NCBI RefSeq assembly: GCF_019793435.1
Contig: NZ_JAILYH010000002.1
Span: 451,903-515,902, forward strand
Direction: 5' to 3'
Source: Rhizobium redzepovicii
GTDB taxonomy: Bacteria; Pseudomonadota; Alphaproteobacteria; Rhizobiales; Rhizobiaceae
Length of the DNA: 64,000 nt
The translations under genes and the position numbers were made by a program. Under the pieces are notes generated by a model. It was not told where the DNA came from, did not search any database, and saw nothing but the letters and a program-made list of their open reading frames with translations. This document shows, one piece after another, positions 62,396 to 64,000 of the stretch (positions are counted from its first letter, which is position 1; the number at the start of each line of letters is the position of its first letter).

Positions 62396-63826
62396 ATGCT
62401 GCACAAGAACCTGATTGCCGGGGAATGGGTTGCAGGCGATATCTCGCTGAACATCAACCCGTCCAACACCAATGACATTGTCGGCGAATTCTCCCGCGCC
62501 AGCGCTGATGACGTCAGGACGGCCATCGCGGCCGCAAAGTCGGCTTTGCCGGTCTGGTCGCAATCGCCGATCCTGGCACGCCATGCCATCCTGAAGAAGA
62601 CCGGCGACGAGATATTGGCGCGCAAGGAGGAGCTTGGAAGCCTGCTTGCCCGCGAGGAGGGCAAGACCCTGACCGAGGCAATCGGCGAAGTCACCCGCGC
62701 CGGCCAGATTTTCGATTTCTTCGCCGGCGAGGTTCTCCGCCTGTCGGGAGAAACGCTGCCATCGGTCCGCCCCGGCGTCGGCATCGATATCACGCGCGAA
62801 CCGGTGGGCGTCGTCGGGGTCATCACCCCGTGGAATTTCCCGATCGCGATTCCTGCCTGGAAGATCGCGCCCGCACTTGCTTATGGCAATACGGTCGTGC
62901 TGAAACCTGCCGATCTCGTGCCCGGCTGCGCTTGGTCCCTCGTCGAAATCCTCCATCGGGCGGGCACACCCGCCGGCGTCGTCAACCTCGTCATGGGACG
63001 CGGCAGCGTGGTCGGCCAGGCCATGCTCGACAGTCCCGATATCAATGCGCTCACCTTCACCGGATCAGCGGCGACCGGAAAACGCGTCGCGCTTGCCTCG
63101 ATAGAGCATAACCGCAAGTTCCAGCTGGAGATGGGCGGCAAGAACCCATTCGTGGTGCTCGACGATGCCGATCTCGACGTCGCCGTCGAGGCAGCTGCCA
63201 ATTCGTCCTTCTTCTCCACCGGCCAGCGCTGCACGGCATCCTCGCGGCTGATCGTGACCGAAGGTATTCACGACCGCTTCGTGGCGGCGCTTTCGAAACG
63301 CCTCGAGGGTCTTGTGGTCGACGATGCGCTGAAGAGCGGCACGCATATCGGTCCGGTCGTCGATCAAAGCCAGCTGAAACAAGACATCGACTATATCGAC
63401 ATCGGCCGAAACGAAGGCGCAAGGCTCGCCTTCGGCGGCAACAGGCTGGAGCGGGCAGCACCCGGCTTCTATCTCGAACCGGCGCTCTTCACCGAAGCGA
63501 CCAACCAGATGCGGATCGCGCGGGAGGAAATCTTCGGCCCGGTTGCCGCCGTCATCCGGGTGAAGGATTATGACGAAGCACTCGCTGTCGCAAACGACAC
63601 AAGCTTCGGCCTGTCTTCCGGCATCGCCACCACAAGCCTGAAACATGCGACGCATTTCAAGCGCAATGCCGAAGCCGGCATGGTTATGGTCAACCTGCCG
63701 ACGGCCGGCGTCGACTTCCACGTGCCGTTCGGCGGCCGCAAGGGCTCGTCCTTCGGCCCCCGCGAACAGGGCCGGTACGCCGCGGAATTCTACACCTCGG
63801 TCAAGACAGCCTATACATTTGCGTAA
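62396..63826 (+). CDS. Aldehyde dehydrogenase, 2-oxoglutarate-semialdehyde dehydrogenase-like
   Basis: A 476-residue NAD(P)-dependent ALDH. Catalytic Cys is in [14 protein letters not shown], the general-base Glu in [13 protein letters not shown], cofactor-binding [20 protein letters not shown] and [10 protein letters not shown] are present. The [20 protein letters not shown] wording is characteristic of the 2-oxoglutarate (ketoglutaric) semialdehyde dehydrogenase group in sugar-acid and hydroxyproline catabolism. ATG at 62396 follows GGAAGA; frames further upstream overlap livF and are rejected. It would turn a semialdehyde intermediate into an acid feeding the TCA cycle. Succinate-semialdehyde-type activity is the alternative. 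Confidence 0.88.
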   Translation: MLHKNLIAGEWVAGDISLNINPSNTNDIVGEFSRASADDVRTAIAAAKSALPVWSQSPILARHAILKKTGDEILARKEELGSLLAREEGKTLTEAIGEVTRAGQIFDFFAGEVLRLSGETLPSVRPGVGIDITREPVGVVGVITPWNFPIAIPAWKIAPALAYGNTVVLKPADLVPGCAWSLVEILHRAGTPAGVVNLVMGRGSVVGQAMLDSPDINALTFTGSAATGKRVALASIEHNRKFQLEMGGKNPFVVLDDADLDVAVEAAANSSFFSTGQRCTASSRLIVTEGIHDRFVAALSKRLEGLVVDDALKSGTHIGPVVDQSQLKQDIDYIDIGRNEGARLAFGGNRLERAAPGFYLEPALFTEATNQMRIAREEIFGPVAAVIRVKDYDEALAVANDTSFGLSSGIATTSLKHATHFKRNAEAGMVMVNLPTAGVDFHVPFGGRKGSSFGPREQGRYAAEFYTSVKTAYTFA

Positions 63827-63837
63827 GGAAGGACACC

Positions 63838-64000
63838 ATGAAGATTCTCGTGCCCGTCAAGCGCGTCGTCGACTACAACGTGAAGATCCGAGTGAAGCCG
63901 GATGGTTCCGGTGTCGAGCTTGCCAATGTGAAGATGTCGATGAACCCGTTCGACGAGATCTCGGTGGAAGAGGCGCTGCGGCTGAAAGAAGCCGGCAAGG
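63838..64000 (+). CDS. etfB: Electron transfer flavoprotein beta subunit, N-terminal part (cut by window edge)
   Basis: ATG at 63838 follows GGAAGGACACC, 11 bases after the aldehyde dehydrogenase gene. The 54 visible residues, [40 protein letters not shown] and KEAGK, match the start of EtfB. ETF carries electrons from flavin dehydrogenases to the quinone pool through ETF-ubiquinone oxidoreductase. Linkage here suggests it could serve the DAO-type flavoprotein or the YdiJ-like enzyme, though rhizobial etfBA also serves other dehydrogenases. etfA should follow beyond the window. Confidence 0.88.
   Translation, partial: MKILVPVKRVVDYNVKIRVKPDGSGVELANVKMSMNPFDEISVEEALRLKEAGK

Overview
The window is GC-rich, almost fully coding DNA of an alphaproteobacterium, most likely a Rhizobium-type member of the Rhizobiaceae. 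The grounds are the density of carbohydrate and amino-acid ABC transporters, DUF3422 and DUF2934 proteins, dual-HAMP chemoreceptors, strong GGAGG ribosome binding sites and plant-polymer catabolism. It reads like accessory replicon (megaplasmid or chromid) or catabolic chromosomal DNA. No rRNA, tRNA, CRISPR array, replication origin or intact insertion sequence was recognised.

Layout. (1) 1-9.6 kb: a pectin/rhamnogalacturonan-type module. A leftward operon (840-residue unknown protein, GH105, GH28, UgpC/MalK-type ATPase, two MalFG-type permeases, the last cut by the window edge) diverges from its solute-binding protein; the divergent promoter carries two near-identical 16-bp palindromes. (2) 9.7-12.6 kb: a DHA2-type MFS exporter and a DUF3422 protein. 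(3) 12.6-15.7 kb: a two-gene unit of sugar-binding protein plus chemoreceptor without transporter genes, possibly a dedicated sensing pair. (4) 15.9-21.6 kb: a GH29 alpha-L-fucosidase/ABC importer operon without its own ATPase, divergent from a LacI regulator with two identical 10-bp operators. (5) 21.9-25.7 kb: a GntR regulator and a NitT/TauT-type importer. (6) 25.8-38.9 kb: a second uronate-polymer locus: leftward heparinase II/III protein, discoidin-like protein and a TctDE-like two-component system; rightward MalFG permeases, GH88, ATPase, YesL, binding protein and DUF2264 protein. (7) 38.9-42.9 kb: small genes with signs of decay: a frameshifted PemK-like toxin beside its Phd-type antitoxin, a HIT-family gene split by an in-frame amber codon, an HD-domain frame without a normal start codon, two ABM-fold-like small proteins and three small acidic proteins. 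(8) 42.9-64 kb: a catabolic island: two SDRs, a YdiJ-like D-2-hydroxyacid dehydrogenase, a GntR regulator, a leftward hydantoinase A/B operon (with aminotransferase, uronate-dehydrogenase-like protein, DAO-type FAD oxidoreductase and ThDP enzyme) and a divergent Liv-type importer followed by an aldehyde dehydrogenase and the start of etfB.

How it fits together. The polysaccharide enzymes lack signal peptides, so oligosaccharides appear to be imported first and cut in the cytoplasm. The last 21 kb looks like one regulon: a 15-bp motif (CACTTATATG, C or A, TAAG) occurs in both divergent promoter regions, 12.7 kb apart, with the GntR gene between them. The enzyme set fits import of a nitrogen-containing cyclic amide or related compound, ATP-dependent ring opening, deamination and oxidation, with electrons possibly passed to electron transfer flavoprotein. 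The substrate cannot be named from sequence; this island is the best candidate for an undescribed pathway.
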